NCBI GenBank assembly: GCA_021234155.1
Contig: JAJEKV010000002.1
Location: 124,001 to 188,000 of the forward strand
Source: Isoetes taiwanensis
Taxonomy: Eukaryota > Streptophyta > Lycopodiopsida > Isoetales > Isoetaceae
Direction of reading: 5' to 3'
Length of the DNA: 64,000 nt
Part shown: positions 10,831-24,235 of the stretch, piece by piece
Position numbering within the stretch: the stretch's first letter is position 1
How the letters are laid out: every line of letters starts with the position of its first letter
Made by a program: the position numbers and the translations under genes
The notes under the pieces: generated by a model
Told to the model about the DNA's origin: nothing
What the model saw: the letters and a program-made list of their open reading frames with translations, nothing else
Databases searched by the model: none

Positions 10831-13800
10831 GAAAACTGATCCTCATATACTCAATTTCTAGTCAAAATAGCTCCTCAAAGTTGCGGGTTCTGACCAAATG
10901 TCTCTTGGTCTGACCTTACAACACCTCGAACTTATACTGTGTGAACGCACTAATTTCTTATACCTTATACAGTACTTAAAAGGAAGGGATAAATAAGATA
11001 ACAAATAAACCTCTCACCATTTACAACCGAGCCTTCAATGATTCCCTCTGTAGAGTAAGTATGACATGATGTCCCTATTAACGAATCTTTTACGTAAACA
11101 TGAAAGCGATATTATCTGCCCCTCCTTCACCTACATACAAGAGGTAAATGTTCAAGGTATATACTTTTTTCTTGCGGTATTTTGAGCAAAGATGTCTTAT
11201 ATGTAAGAAAAAAGTGTAGGTTTATTACACGCACGTTCCAAAACTCACTTCTTTGAAATAGAGGATAGACATGACCTAGCCTAAGAACCATGATTTTTCC
11301 CATGTTGTATTATCAAGAAGAAAAAAAAGAAGGTGGAGAACACTACAATCACTAAAACAAAGAATAATGACCTATAATGTCACTCTCAGATACCTAGAAG
11401 TCCTCAAATAGCATGCCCTAAGCGTATACAAATGTTCTAGCTACCGGGACTCTGTGAAATTTCAGCTATCCATGTTCCCAGACATTACTTCGTTTTCTTA
11501 AAAACCCTTTGGTGTGGGGTTTAACCCTTTATGATTGGTTTGGTGTGTAAGACATTCTCGTTATATCCTCAGAGGTCTGGAGGTGCACTCTAAAACCAGA
11601 GAAAGATGTGTATGATGGGTTTTTTGCCCAACCGTATTCGTATAAGTATATAAGAAGGCTCTGTTTTCCTTGAATCTTACATAACTTATATAAGAAATAT
11701 GGTAGGGGTATATGAAATATGAGAAAAAAAATTTAAGGAAAATTTCGTATAAGGGTTAATTTCTCTTGACCCTATGCACGCATATGCCATATGTGCCTTA
11801 CATTAGCTGCACCCCCCCAGGCCCGTAGGTCATTGGTACAATCTATAGGGCAAACCCTAGAGATGGATGTGGTTAAAATAGAATATGCCACGTATATTTA
11901 GAGTGGAAGACCGAGATTTTGGGAGGAAGATTAATTGAGAGCAGTGATTGAATATGGAGGAGTTCCTAATGCTAAAGCCTTATAACCACTGGTACGTTTT
12001 TTCTCACTGAGGTATGCATGTAGACCGATTGATGTGGTGTATTGGATTCATGCTTGAGGTTGCTTGCAGGCAACATAGTTGATTTTTCTACAGAATACGA
12101 TGGGCCATCTGCGCACTGCAAAGAGACCATTTTTTGAAACGGTTTCTTTCTTTTCTAATGCAGAAAACATACAAAAGGCAGATTATCAAAGGTACTAATC
12201 TTCAATTCATATGTTTAGTAACCTTTCCTATTCGCTCAGGCTTGACAAACCATGTAGTAGTTTTTGGCTTTTTAAAAAAAGACATAACTGCCATGTGAAT
12301 GAATTAAAAGCTCTGTCTAAAGGAAGTCAACAAATATTCTGTTCAAAATAACATCCTAGGACCCATAAGAAATGTTGTAAATTCCCATATTTATGCATGC
12401 AGCTTACAAGCTTTTAAAACAGCCACTATATATATTCCTATATTAAATAGATATGATACATTTCATAGGGCTTTATGGCATGTGGCACAAGGAAAGGAGC
12501 CCTCATCACTGTATGCGGGTTTCAATCTACTTCAAAAACATGTATTATCTTTTGGAAACTAATCAGGGAAGGAAGAGCATCATTTTTTTTCTAGAAATCG
12601 AAAGTGCAAAAGCATCAAACAAGCCAATTAAGCATTTATATGCCGAGGATCGGGCTTTTTGCCTTTGTTTAGAGTATTTTAAAGGTATCGAGAGATATGT
12701 TCCGGCATTTTAGCTCTTTTACAACAAATTGCTCTTCGTATACACTTATGGGTCTTGGAAGCCTCTAAAAGTTCTTGCTTTTTGCAATAATGGCTTACAG
12801 CTTGTAACAAAGTTTCATGTCATAACAAGACTTTTGCGCAGATCTTCCGTGATTTCGGAAGTTTTGCTACGACATGCCGCCTAAGAGTTTCAAGTAAGAA
12901 CATGTTGAAAAACTCTTAGGGTGCCGCCATCAAATTTCCAAATGAAATCTGTGGTTTCAGCTATCACCATTCCATGAGTGGGCAACCTTCCTGCAATTGT
13001 GATGTTGTTTTGCTTTCACCATCTTTAAGAGAAGTAAAGGTCTTACATGTAGCTACGGATGCACATTTTCAAGAATATTTGTCAAGTACATGTATCATCA
13101 ATATTATGAGGTAATCCACATCTTTGGGCCATTACGATCTTTAATGGTGTGTTAGCACCGCTGTCATTAAAGATTATAATTGCCTTGTCGTGTCTATCAC
13201 CCAATGTAAAAGCTTAGTGAAGAGTAACGGCAAAGGCAAATAATAGCTTAATGATGGCGCGTAATAATTGTGTGGCTTTAATAAAAGACTTTAATAGGAC
13301 ATTCTTCCTCGTGCTTTGTTTTGTGAATTGCATTATATTTCACATCATGACCATTCATTTCCTAATCATTGCACACTTCACTCATGCGTTAATCGTAACA
13401 TACCATCCATTCTTTTGTGGTGGTTCTTTGTTCTGGATGATCTCCACTTGCACCTCGGGGAGCCGTTAAGGCATTCCTAATGAGCTCTAAGACGTGAACC
13501 CATTTAATGTATCATCGAATCCACTTTTTATACCCCAAGCGCATTCCTCATCATCTAGTAAGAGAATACACATATCAATTCATCTAATGTGTTTATAAGC
13601 ATTTTTATATAAGGTGTAGGCCGCACCCGTGGATTACAACCATGGGGCAATAAAACCATCTAGCAAAATCCTACCAAAATTTGCACCCACTCATCAAAAT
13701 CATTTTCAAAATCATGAAACCTACTGCATTAAGCAAAAGCCAGCCAAATCTTTGTAGACCAACAACCCAATTCAAGCAAAGCAAACAAAAGAATGTGGGG

Positions 13801-15610
13801 CTTGGGAGGGGGTAGGCAAAGAGGAGGAGGTGAGTGCATCCGACGAAGCTATAAAGTTAACGCGATAAAGCTTTAAGCAAGCTTGGCAAAGGTTAGAGCC
13901 CTATTGGCTAGATTGCTAGTATTGAAGCTTGAGACGCAAGGGCTTGGCTCCCCGGCCAACAAGATGGGGCTAAATACCAATAATCCGTGGGCTGGGTTTC
14001 AGGGTTTCGGTGCCAAATGCGTGTCCTTGGTGAGATGGCTAAAAGCATCTCTAACAATATACTTCTTTGGACATGGAACGGGTGGCTATCTTAATGCTCC
14101 CTCATGCAAAGGTCGTTTTGCTCATGCCATGTAACAACACTGGAGATGCAATCTCACCGCCAATTGGCACACTTCAAGCAACATTTTCTATCAACCTTAC
14201 CTTCCTAAAGTTTAACTTCAAGCAACCCAAAACGCTTAAAACATATAAGCAAGAGAAGATGCACATGTCACACATTATTAATATTGCCAAATGTAATCTC
14301 TGTAAAGCTCCTACATATATACAGGATTTTACCATCCACGCAGATCAATTGGCCTACATCCTAAAGAGAGCGCAATGTGCTTATTACCGGCCCCGCTTAA
14401 AAAAACTCACTCAAAAGATTTCGAGGGAAAATCGTGAAAGTAAATAATAAAGTGATGTCAAACTGCAAACATACATATCATGTAACACATATATAAGTTT
14501 CCAAATAGTAACTGATATAGTTGATCCCAAGACATCCATAACCTCCTGAAGGGCGTGGTTCCAAAGATCCTGATGTTGGAAGAACCTATAAAGGAGGTAG
14601 CAATTGCATAGGTTAAGGCAAGAACCCACACCCCCTTCCCCCCTCAAAAAAATAAATAAATAAATAAATAAGAATGATGATTGGTTGGTGAAGCCCGTGG
14701 GATTCACATAGAAAAATATGAGTGTCTAGAAGGGGTTTATTTTGGGTTTTTGCATACATATACTAGGGGTTGAAAATCATTTTAATGTATTTTCTCGACA
14801 AAAGGGGTGTTTTTTCAAGGCCTTGGTGTACGTATATAGGGGTGTTTCTCATTACCCCAAGTACCAGCGCATGCCTGAACAATCCCATATGTTTAAAAAA
14901 GACTACTTCAAGCATATTTCTAGCCTCTCCATCTTTAAACAAACAAAAACGTTGCTCTCTGGATGGAACTTCTTTTGCCACTTTAATTTCAAATCCTTAA
15001 CCTTCTCTTACAACTTGCCAACCTCCTCCTACCCACTTGCCATATATCTTCCTTGCTCTACAACGATGTCTTTCTCAAATTTATCTTGGACATTCAAGAG
15101 AGGACGCCCACCATCCAAATGTAGGGAGGCCTCAAAATCAATTCACTTTAAGGAATGGCAAAAAATTGAAACGCAAAAGTAACGCACATTTACTTCTAAA
15201 ATGAACTATATGTGGTTCAAATTTAGGTCCAAACCTGAGCGCCTTGGGGTTTGGCGACAATTCTTGGAGCTTAGGTTGAACAGTCATAGAAACCTTGAGG
15301 AATTCCCCAGCTCATGCAAACTTTGAGTACTCTATTTGTTGATGGGAAACCATTCCTAGGGTTCATTTGAGAGCGTAAGATCTAAGCTTCTAAGCTTCCC
15401 AACGCACCTATCTTTGTCCAATTTTGGCTAAGACTCCTATTCCATATTGAGTGAAATACGGGCATCCTCTCTTAGGGCACATCTCAATTAGGCGCTTATT
15501 ATCTCTTCCCGACCTTGCCGTGTGGCAAGGCAAGAAGCACCTTCCCTAAAGTTTATCCTACATGGCACCCAGTACCTCAAAAGATTTGGATAGGTGAAGG
15601 CATCTCAAAA
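10831..15610. other. No gene recognised
   Basis: About 4.8 kb of AT-rich sequence. The longer open frames (for example 12453-12713, 14067-14447 and 14742-15182) have no motif I recognise and no splice or codon pattern supporting them. A (AAAT)n run sits at about 14646-14673. A pyrimidine-rich block near 15010-15080 resembles one near 16020-16130, so the area is partly repetitive. Confidence 0.5.
14646..14673. repeat. (AAAT)n microsatellite
   Basis: About six tandem AAAT units follow a run of A residues and a C-rich stretch. It may be the tail of an old plus-strand retroposon, but no body was recognised. Confidence 0.8.
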
Positions 15611-15828
15611 CCTTTGTGTTCTAGCTTATAAGACAAATTTGTGTTCTAGCTTATAAAACAATCTATAAGGTAAAAGTAATGGGGAAGAGGAAACAAACCG
15701 AGCAATACATCTCAATATCTCAAGTCAGTCCACCTTTGTGTTCTAGCTTATAAAACAAATTTGTGTTCTAGCTTATAAAACAATCTATAAGGTAAAAGCA
15801 ATGGGAAGAGGAAACAAACCAGACATAT
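15611..15828. repeat. 122-bp tandem duplication
   Basis: The segment starting CCTTTGTGTTCTAGCTTATA at 15611 is repeated at 15733 with very few changes, running to GGAAGAGGAAACAAACC in both. Inside each copy, TTGTGTTCTAGCTTATAA is itself repeated at about 27 bases. The close similarity suggests a fairly recent duplication. Confidence 0.85.
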
Positions 15829-16372
15829 GAAGAGGGGGAGAGCTAAGAAGTTGACGATGAATAAGCTCCTTCAGCCCGAGTTTATTGTTGAGGGGGGCGC
15901 TCATCAAGGCTACTTTCGAGCCGATGCCTCGCCTTCTCCATCCTTGCACAGGAGACAAGTCACAAACAAAAAAAATTCCACTTCCTTCTCTTCTTCCTTT
16001 GCCACTTTTTAAACCCCCTCGCCACTTGCCCATGATACCTCCTTCCGACTGCCGATTTTGTAAACCTCCTCCCCACTTTGCCATTATTTTTTCACCCTCC
16101 TCCCCACTTGCCCATTGTACCTTGGTCTCTCTCAAATTTATTTTAGATGCCTAACAGGACAAGGATATTTCAATCTGTATGTTATCAGATCGTTTCAAAT
16201 AATTATCGAATATCAAATCATATGGACAATCATGACCAACCTAGGAAAAGAAGGGACCCAGCAATTTCAAGCCTCCCAACTTCTCGTCTTCTTTCCTTTT
16301 CAGTACTAAATGCATCCAACTTCATGATATAAGACATTTACCCCATAGCAGGGCAATTATGTATTAGGTAAT

Positions 16373-16503
16373 TTTAGGTTGGTGGGGCTTTATGCTTATT
16401 AAAATTCGAGGCGGCCTTGCGGCCCGGTGACGCTCGTCTTTCCACCGAAGGCTGGTGAGCGCCCGCCGAAATTTTTAAGAACCTCGCCCACCAACCTAAA
16501 CCT
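16373..16503. mobile_element. Small foldback (MITE-like) element
   Basis: The left end TTTAGGTTGGTGGGGC is the inverse of the right end GCCCACCAACCTAAA, and the similarity extends inward through TTAAAATTCGAGGCGG and CCGCCGAAATTTTTAA. The 131-base unit would fold into a long hairpin. It is richer in G and C than its surroundings. No coding capacity. Confidence 0.6.
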
Positions 16504-18399
16504 AAACGCTCAACTCGAGCGATGAGTTTAAATTTCCACTCCTTTGCTTGCTTTTGATCCGTGACCGCGATGAGCAAGGCAACAAGGGAAGCATTTCAAG
16601 TTCGCCCGGCATCAGGGGAGCTTTCTGGCCGGCGTCATGCGCCTGATATGACATCTGACGATTCTTTACGGTGGCAAGAAAATTCCTGAGGGCGGTAGAA
16701 GCATAAGAGGCAATCTGTGGCCATGGAATATAATCTGGCTGAATTAGCCCCAAAGCAGCGGTTCCTCAATATCTTTGTGGAGTGCGAGTGAAGCCTTCAC
16801 GTATGTGAGTCAAGTGAGTTTTGCAGGCCATTGAGATAAGCATGATCAAACGTTTGGTACCATATCCTGCGGGTTCTTCTTTAGTTCCTTCTTAGTCTCT
16901 CGATTAAGCGGAGTAACCAGCTGACCATGGCTGACCATGCATGGAGTCTCAATAGAAATATTACCCTTATTACCATTTTACTTCTTCTTCAAGATCAAAG
17001 TGGTGCATTGTGTTAAAAAGGGGGCGCATTGTGTTAAAAGGGGCTATTCACGAGGTCTCTAGCTTATCTGAGGAGGAAGCAAAAACATAAAAACCTACAC
17101 CGTTTGTAAGCAGTGATGTTGAGCAAATTTCAGCCCCAAATTCTCGATTCGGTAGGCAAATTGTATGGATCGATTTCTTCATCTAATTGACCAAGGACCT
17201 TATTATGCAGCGATGGAAAAATCAACTAACGCATATCTTCCGCTTCTAAACCCCAGATTTGGGCAAAGAAAACCAAGCTGCCGGCCTGAATTAAATCCCC
17301 TTTTCTGCGATCTATAAAAGCGGAAGCATAGATTTATTTACTGGCTTCGGCCTCAAACCCGATTCGAAGAGCGTTACTACGCATGTCGCGTAAATTTCGA
17401 GCAGGAAAAGTCGAAGAGAAATTTCGATGCGAGGCATGGTGGAGCGAGGAAGGAAGGCCAAGGCATGGAGCAGCTGGAGCGGGGAAAGGCGGCGCTCCCC
17501 AATATTTCTTGATATTTGCATTATAATTCTTGGGTAATAATGCGTAATTTGCAAACCCTCTTTGGTCATTACATAGCTCTTTGAGGGTCATTTACATGGC
17601 GCTATTTTCAGATTGGATCGGGGTTGAAAAAGTGGGGATTTGGCTCTAGGATTAGGTTGAATCTCTTAAAGTCGAGTTGAGGAGTTTAGGAGCTCTTTAG
17701 CGGAGTGGTTCAACAAAAATTTCAGACATATGGCCCAGTGCATGTAAAGATTCATCCAAACATGCAAATTTCGAGTTTAAAGGTTAGGGGCTGAGGGATT
17801 TTTGAAAAGGTTAGGCGACCATCTTGGGCATACTGGCTTCATTTGAAGTGAGTAGATTTACAATTGTATATCTTAGATTCATAGCCTAAAGTAGCAAAGT
17901 TGCGATTACATTAAAGGGGTTGCAATTGCCTGCCCAGGAGCTCCATAGATCTGGCACTAACACTCCCACATGATTTTACGGTATTAATGCTCTTACTTAG
18001 GCCAAATGAAATTTTGCGGGAGGACTTGCAGTTTACCAGGGAGCAACAATCACAGGTGGAAGCCATTCTTTGTATGCATGTTCCAAATTAGTTTGATCAT
18101 GTATGTATTTTTGTTTCAGCCTTTAAAGGGTGATAAGTTCAGGCAAATTTCCAGCAACTTTGTTTTGGAACTGCAGTTTCCAGTTCAATTTTGTAAAATC
18201 CGGTAAATATAAATAGAAGACGGCAAATTTTCTAGTTACATCTAAAATATTTTTCGAACCCTGGATTGGATGCTTTCGGCAGAATTTTGGTTCATACATA
18301 TTGCAAAATTGCATAGGCCAATATCCATACTAGCCTTTCTAGAAACCGTTGAGCTATTTGCATAGGCCAATAATAAGTACCAGCCTTTAAACCATCCCG
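16504..18399. other. No gene assigned
   Basis: Minus-strand open frames at 16502-16753 and 17312-17591 have an exon-like look (the second is GC-rich, with Arg/Ser-rich text as in organelle transit peptides). I could not match them to a family or join them with splice sites. I leave them unassigned. Confidence 0.35.
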
Positions 18400-21300
18400 C
18401 TACTGGGGCTCATCATCATAATTTGACGCTCGACCAGAACGGCCTTTAACACTCACATAATCTTCGAATTGATTCGTATCACTCTTGTATGTTTCAGATG
18501 GCTGTTTTTGCTCCAGCTCAAGCCCTTGAAAACTCCTCGTTGTAAAGAATTCTGCACTGGATTTAGGGTCCACTAGCTTCATTAAATGTGAGTTAGAAAT
18601 GATACCACCCCTTTCTTCCTTCACCGCTGCTAATTCCTTCAATGTGAGATTGCTAATCCTATCTGCATATTTCGAGATGCATTAGTAATAAACTCACCAT
18701 GCACCGAGCCAATGTCACCATTGACAACAGACCTGCAATCACATCTCTATTGGATGCGACATAAGCATTCTTTAAGAATGAGAAACGTGGTTCATCCTCC
18801 TCGGTACTTTCCTTAAGGGACTCCTTGAGAAGGTTATCGTTTAAGCTTTGAAAGTCGATACAATACGCCCCTGTCCAGTGATATTCCCTGAGATAGGATG
18901 ATGCGAGACTTGAATAAAAGAACCAATAATCCTTGTAAAATGAAATTAGTTACCTCATAAATGCTAATCTTGCCTCAAAGGGGGTGATAAGAGGTGCCAA
19001 AAATTCTTTGCAATCCATAAGTGCTGATTATTAGCATGCTACATATACAAACACATCACTATCCTATCTACCTTAGTAGATCCAACTATGAAAGCAAAAC
19101 CCATACCTACAGTACTATCTAATCCTTCTCAAAGGGATAGCAGCTCCTAGCCCTACAAGCGGTAGTAAGACCTCACCTCGGAGTTTGCCAGTTTGGCTGG
19201 ATTAGGCTTTCCCATCAGCAGAGTATATGACTTCTTGCCAAAGCTTTTCTGACTGACTGTCTTATTTCCTCAATCTCTTCACATTAATAGCCAGCTGTCA
19301 AAGCGGTGAAGTGAAGTAAGGGTGGAAGAAAAAGAAAATCGTCATCGTAGGAACTCCATTACCATTATCTAGAAATAAATACAATATTTGCCATGTCTTA
19401 GTAACTTGGATGCTGCCACTTAAGAAAATGAGTTAAATTCACAGGCCTAAGCCAGTCAAGTGTAGAAATTTCCCTACAAATGGTGTGTACTTGAAGGTAA
19501 GCATGAAACAAGTACGGCTTGGACCTGTAATCAGCGTGTTTATGTCTAGTAGTATTCTAATAAGAACCAGATGGAGCAAGATGTAAATCACGGTTATACC
19601 AATCCCAAAGTTCCAACAACAATGCCAACAATGTTTGCATCCTTTTGCTCTTTCCACTAAGGTAATACCTGTCAGGAACAAAACTCTAAGCTTTGGATCT
19701 GCTAGAAAACACTTCAGGGGAGCTACATGAAACCGTACCTGCGTTTCAATGTTCTCTCTACATTTGCCAACTCTGCTCTGCATCCAAATTCGGGATCACC
19801 CAACATATCATCTGTCATTTTCATCATCTATACCACAGTCAAAATAGAAATCAGGAACCATAGGGACCATTACATCTAGCTATTAAAATATAAGTAACAA
19901 CATGGTAGAACACATGATACACAAAATAGACAACAACAAACAACTAGTCGCAAGCACCCTTTTCAAAACAAATCTTTGTAGCCATCAAGTTACAGACAAC
20001 ATGATAGTGACAAGGCAAAAATCAATAAGGAAAATGCATTACTGCTCGAAGCTTTTATTAATGGACGAAAGGAGTGTTACTTACCATAGAAGTATTGTAG
20101 TGAGCATGATGTTAGTCAATGGGGACCTTCTTTTTCCAATCAGACTATCCTATATTCCTTCATTTTGCAAGACTTGGGAAGGAGTCCATCTGAGGCCTCC
20201 CAAAAGATGCTCTTCTGGTTCTGCAGCTTACTAACATGTTTATTTGAGCCAAGCAACGGCATCCCTTTCCATACATGGAGGCTCTGCAAATATGGCATGC
20301 TCAGGATCCCTCCCATTGCTTTAAGACTGCTTTATACTTCCTAATGCATGTGCATTACTCAAGCCCATAAAGAATCTGGATTGGAATGCAAACAAACTCC
20401 TCATTTTATATTATCAAAATATGTAGGAAAACATGCGTTATAAAATGGTAGCTTGAAGAGGATGGCTCACCACAAAAGGCTGGTGACTTCTAACATATCT
20501 TCAACTATATGTTTAGACAACCAAGATTCCACGCTACTGAGAAGATGGCCCGAAAACAAACCTCTGGGAAGAGAAGATGTCCTGTAGACCAATAATCTTA
20601 AGAATTAGAATTCCTTTATATTATAGGACATACTCCTGCAAGGACATCAGCATCATACTATAGCATGCAATTCTCATGTATATTTACCTAGAGATGCTAA
20701 CACCCTTTAAAGGTGCAGGTTTTCTTTATTCTAGTTTATACAGAATTGCACATGAAGCAGTTGCAGGTTTTATTAAACTTTCACTCATGGAAGCCACTAT
20801 CGTAATTTTTCAATTCCTGTGTAAATCTTCAGCAGTTATTTTAGTTCTAGTCACGGGCTAGTCAGCTGTACGTTAAATCCTTCATTCCCTCGTCTTTCCT
20901 CCAGCCAATACAGGTTTACCTGACACTAGCAGCCCTAGTGGAGGGCTAATTCGGGGACAACGAGCAGGAAAGATGAAATGATAACATGTGTTACATGTCA
21001 TCGAGAGTGCACATCATAGCAAAGTTGCTATAGACATACAGGCGGATCAGCATGAGGTTATAAATAATTTCAGCATTCTTTAAGCTGCAAACTTTCCCTT
21101 CAATGCGGGTGGCATTAGAGCTAATAAACTCTCAAATGCTTAACTTTAGAAGGAAGCTGTCATTACACCTACTGCAACACAGAGCCCTGGGATGTGCATT
21201 TTACATTTAGGAGTATTCTAGCAATTTCATGGGTCTGCAGCAACTTATCTGCGTGTTTCATAAGCAATGGAAATGACTCAATTGCCCAGTAAAACCTTAT

Positions 21301-21984
21301 GGAAAAATACGGATAACACAATGCAAGAGAAGAAAGCAGGCAAAACTATCAACAGATGCACACATACTCACGAGGCTCAGACATGCATGGCCATAATGTA
21401 TCACGCACTCTGCAGCAACATATTACGCTTAGCCACTTCGTCAATGCAACAACTTCATATATAGTATCTGCCATAATGAAAAGACATTGGCAGACTTTCT
21501 CGTTTTGACATATGCAGAGAATTATCATCCTTCACAGAGCTTTACTGGATTCTGTACGTAGGGCATTCGTTATAAGTACACTATTCTCCAGAAGATCGTC
21601 AGAGAGCTGCAAAGAAACAGGATATCAATCAGATGTGGCCCTGTATAATACACTTATTCACAAAAAAATGGTTTCATCTTGATCCCTGTCTTAGATGAAG
21701 TGATCAAGAGGAGTAAATAAATAAATGAATCAAAGCTGCGGAACGCGTTATTTCTGAACTAGACAAGTCCTTGTTTGAAGAATGGATAAAGTAATATTTG
21801 ATGTTATCGCTGCAGCCAGAATTAACCTGTAATGCGTACGCTTATATAGCCACGACATTGTGATGTAATCTGCAGTGGAAGCTATGTCGTAGCGGTCGAT
21901 GAGCGACATATCCTCCATCACCATTTGCTTGTCAAAGTGATGTGGCATATAGCGTGGCGCGAAGACCTTAAACCCTAAATTCAT
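18400..21984 (-). CDS. DPH2: DPH2, diphthamide biosynthesis subunit 2 (spliced, frame-interrupted)
   Basis: DPH2 pairs with DPH1 in the cytosolic iron-sulfur enzyme that moves the aminocarboxypropyl group of S-adenosylmethionine to a His of elongation factor 2, the first step of diphthamide synthesis. Exon-like blocks, 5' to 3': 21984-21827 (RYDIASTADYI), 21606-21372 (LSDDLLENSV; MADTIY; SCCIDEVAKRN; CVIHYGHACLS), 20563-20471, 20375-20085 (ILYGLE; PLTNIMLT), 19827-19739 (DPEFGCRAELANVERTLKR), 19668-19600 (VGIVVGTLG), about 19524-19491, 19248-19177 (GKKSYTLLMGKPNPAKLAN), 19063-18954 (DVFVYVAC; KEFLAPLITPFEARLAF), 18887-18733 (WTGAY; EPRFSF), 18662-18400 (FTTRSFQGLE; VKGRSGRASNYDDE; stop). The 70-base intron 18732-18663 has GT, an ACTAAT branch site, AG and matching phase. 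Odd: one-base slips near 21840, 21434, 21402 and 19640, and TAA TAA near 19030. It is either a decaying copy or sequence error. Start codon chosen as the first ATG; later Mets are possible. Confidence 0.85.
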
Positions 21985-22339
21985 GTAGCATACATCGTTG
22001 GAAGGGAAATGCCTTCAAGCTTCTCTCAAAATCCCCTTTGATTTCATAAATTCCCTCATAGATCCTTCAGATTCTCTCATAAGACTCATGAGATTCATAA
22101 AATTTTTTTCCCCTTATATCTCAGCAAGATTTCGTGATTCTTTCGATATTCTCTTGAATTCAATGGGCTTGATGACCTACTACAATGGAAACAATGTCAA
22201 GCAGTAGGTCATTGGTGTGGGTAACAAGATTCCAAGAGCTAAAGGGGTTCTTGGAGGTTCAACTAGTTCATAGTATGATATCGAGCATAGCTACTTACTG
22301 TTGCGGGATCAATATAGAGTAAACTCTGTCACCTACTTG
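21985..22339. other. Upstream flank of DPH2
   Basis: This would hold the promoter and 5' leader of the minus-strand DPH2 gene. I see no clear TATA element at a convincing distance. The sequence has several ATTCTCTC/ATTTCAT-like words but no defined repeat. Confidence 0.3.
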
Positions 22340-22870
22340 AGAACATGTAGGTGGAAAACTAGAGAGAGAAATTGGTTAAATAATAAGAGAGAAAGCATAA
22401 CAAGTAGATGCAAAACTAGAGAAGGGACTATACATTGGTGACCGATAGTAGAGTAAAACTAGAAGAAGGGACTATACATTAGCAAAGCGATGGAGGGAAC
22501 TAGAGAAGGGACTAATTCATTAAGCTGACTGATGATTAGGTGTTAGGACAAGTACATGGGAAACTAGAGAGAGAGAGAAAGTGGTTGAATGACAAGAGAG
22601 AAAGTAAGAACTATATATACATTGGCGAAGAAGCAGATGGGAAATTAGAGAAGGAACTATACATTAGTGAAGCAGTGATTATGTGTTAGGACAAGTACAT
22701 GGGAAACTGGAGAGAAAGGAATTGGCAAAGCAATGATTAAGAAAGTGGCTAAATGACAAGAGAGAAAGTAGAACAAGTAGATGGGAGACTAGAAGCAGTA
22801 ACTATGTGTTGGAACAAGTACATGGAAAATTAGAGAGAGAGGAAGTGGCTGAATGACAAGAGTGGCTAAA
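22340..22870. repeat. Minisatellite-like degenerate tandem repeat
   Basis: Purine-rich units of about 120-140 bases containing ACAAGTACATGGGAAACT (near 22551, 22690 and 22812), GAGAGAAAGT and AGAAGGGACTATACATTGG recur in shuffled, diverged form. Non-coding by appearance. Confidence 0.7.
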
Positions 22871-22963
22871 AAATTAAACTTGGTTGTGGCTGTGGTTGTG
22901 GTTGCGTTTTGGTGTGTATGGGAGATATTGTATTTTTGGGTTTGAAAAAAAAATGAAAAAACA

Positions 22964-23030
22964 GAATTGAATTGAATTGAATTGGATTGATTTTATTATC
23001 CGCGGAGACCAATTGGCCTATAACAACCGG
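22964..23030 (-). mobile_element. LINE-family 3' end fragment with (AATTC)n tail
   Basis: On the minus strand it reads ATAGGCCAATTGGTCTCC, a short spacer with GATAATAAAATC, and then about four AATTC units. This is the same terminus as the window's full LINEs. Little or no body is recognisable on its 5' side, so it is a short 5'-truncated copy. Confidence 0.7.
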
Positions 23031-24235
23031 CCACAACCTATAACATACCAAAACACAAAATTTGAAATTAGTTTTCTACATCATTGAAACGGACAGCTTT
23101 TTGAGCCGACCCAAAAGAACACTCTGACAAAATCCTTTTTTTCCACCGAGTTTTGAGGTTTGCCTCCTCTATTAACCTTTCAGAAACATTCAAATGATGG
23201 GATTCTTCAAATGCCCTGCGAGTTCCAGAATGCCTTCTTTAAAAAGTAGACAAAGATAGGTGTTTTGAAGGCGAGGTTAGGATGGGCTTCTGCAAAAACA
23301 AAGGTTGCAAATTAAATGGGAGTGTTGCAACACTCCTGTTTCAAAGATTCCCTTTAAAAAAATACCATGCTCTAAAAATTGACCCTTTTTGAAAAAAGTT
23401 GAGAATTTCAAAAGGTTCAAATTGCTTTTCCCTGCATTTTGAATCCTTATTAAGGGACAACCTTGTTTTTGTAAAGAAAAGCACTTGAAAATGACAAAAT
23501 TTAGACATAAATGTACAATCTCTGAAAGTAAGATATCGAAAACATCAAAATAAAGTAGAAAGAATAATATAATAATTATTTCTTTAAATTTTCTTAGTAC
23601 ATCAATCTTAGCAATAATTTAGTGTTAACAATAAATAGTTTAGCATAAGACAAGTCAGAGGTCCAAATCATAGTCTTCCTCGTTTTTTTTTTCTTGTCTC
23701 AGTTCGGTCCTTTGTTGTTGTTTGCTCTTTTTGTTGGTTGCCATGGTGATAGCTAGAGCTACTTCTTCCCGGTCAAAAGCAGTAATCTCTCCACCTTCAT
23801 AAAGTTCACAACCTCCTTGTCTATGTCCATGGCTACACAATTGCGACTATTCTTAAGTGCACAAATGCCTCTCTGCATTTGTAGAAGAAAGAATGAGTTA
23901 TTTGATGCTCTAACTGCCGTTAAAGTCCTTTGCTAGAATTAGGGTGCGTCGTGAGTTCTTCAATCCCGAGGATTTTGATTGCTCTGTGCAACAATTAGTG
24001 GCTTGAATTAACGTTGTACCATCAGGATGCTTGACAGGAGAAAGCGATTTTAGCCAGCATTAAACGGTTAGAAGCTGACAAGTTCATCGCGTTGAGTTCA
24101 GCCAGACCTGCAATGGTTCAAAGGGATCATTACACATTGCATTTTGCAAAGGTAGGAACCAAACACGCAATGGTGTCTCTCCAAATTCAAGATGGGCCTC
24201 TCATCTTTGATCTGAGCAAGCTGTGACATTCAGCA
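23031..24235. other. No gene recognised
   Basis: AT-rich DNA without convincing open frames or named repeats. Confidence 0.5.

Noticed and set aside
17312-17591. First exon of an organelle-targeted protein (minus strand)
   Set aside because: The Arg/Ser-rich text is suggestive, but two overlapping frames are equally open, and no downstream exons or splice sites could be tied to it.
22340-22870. CRISPR-like repeat-spacer array
   Set aside because: Units are long, diverged and irregularly spaced, without conserved repeats and unique spacers. This is a minisatellite-like tract in a eukaryotic genome.
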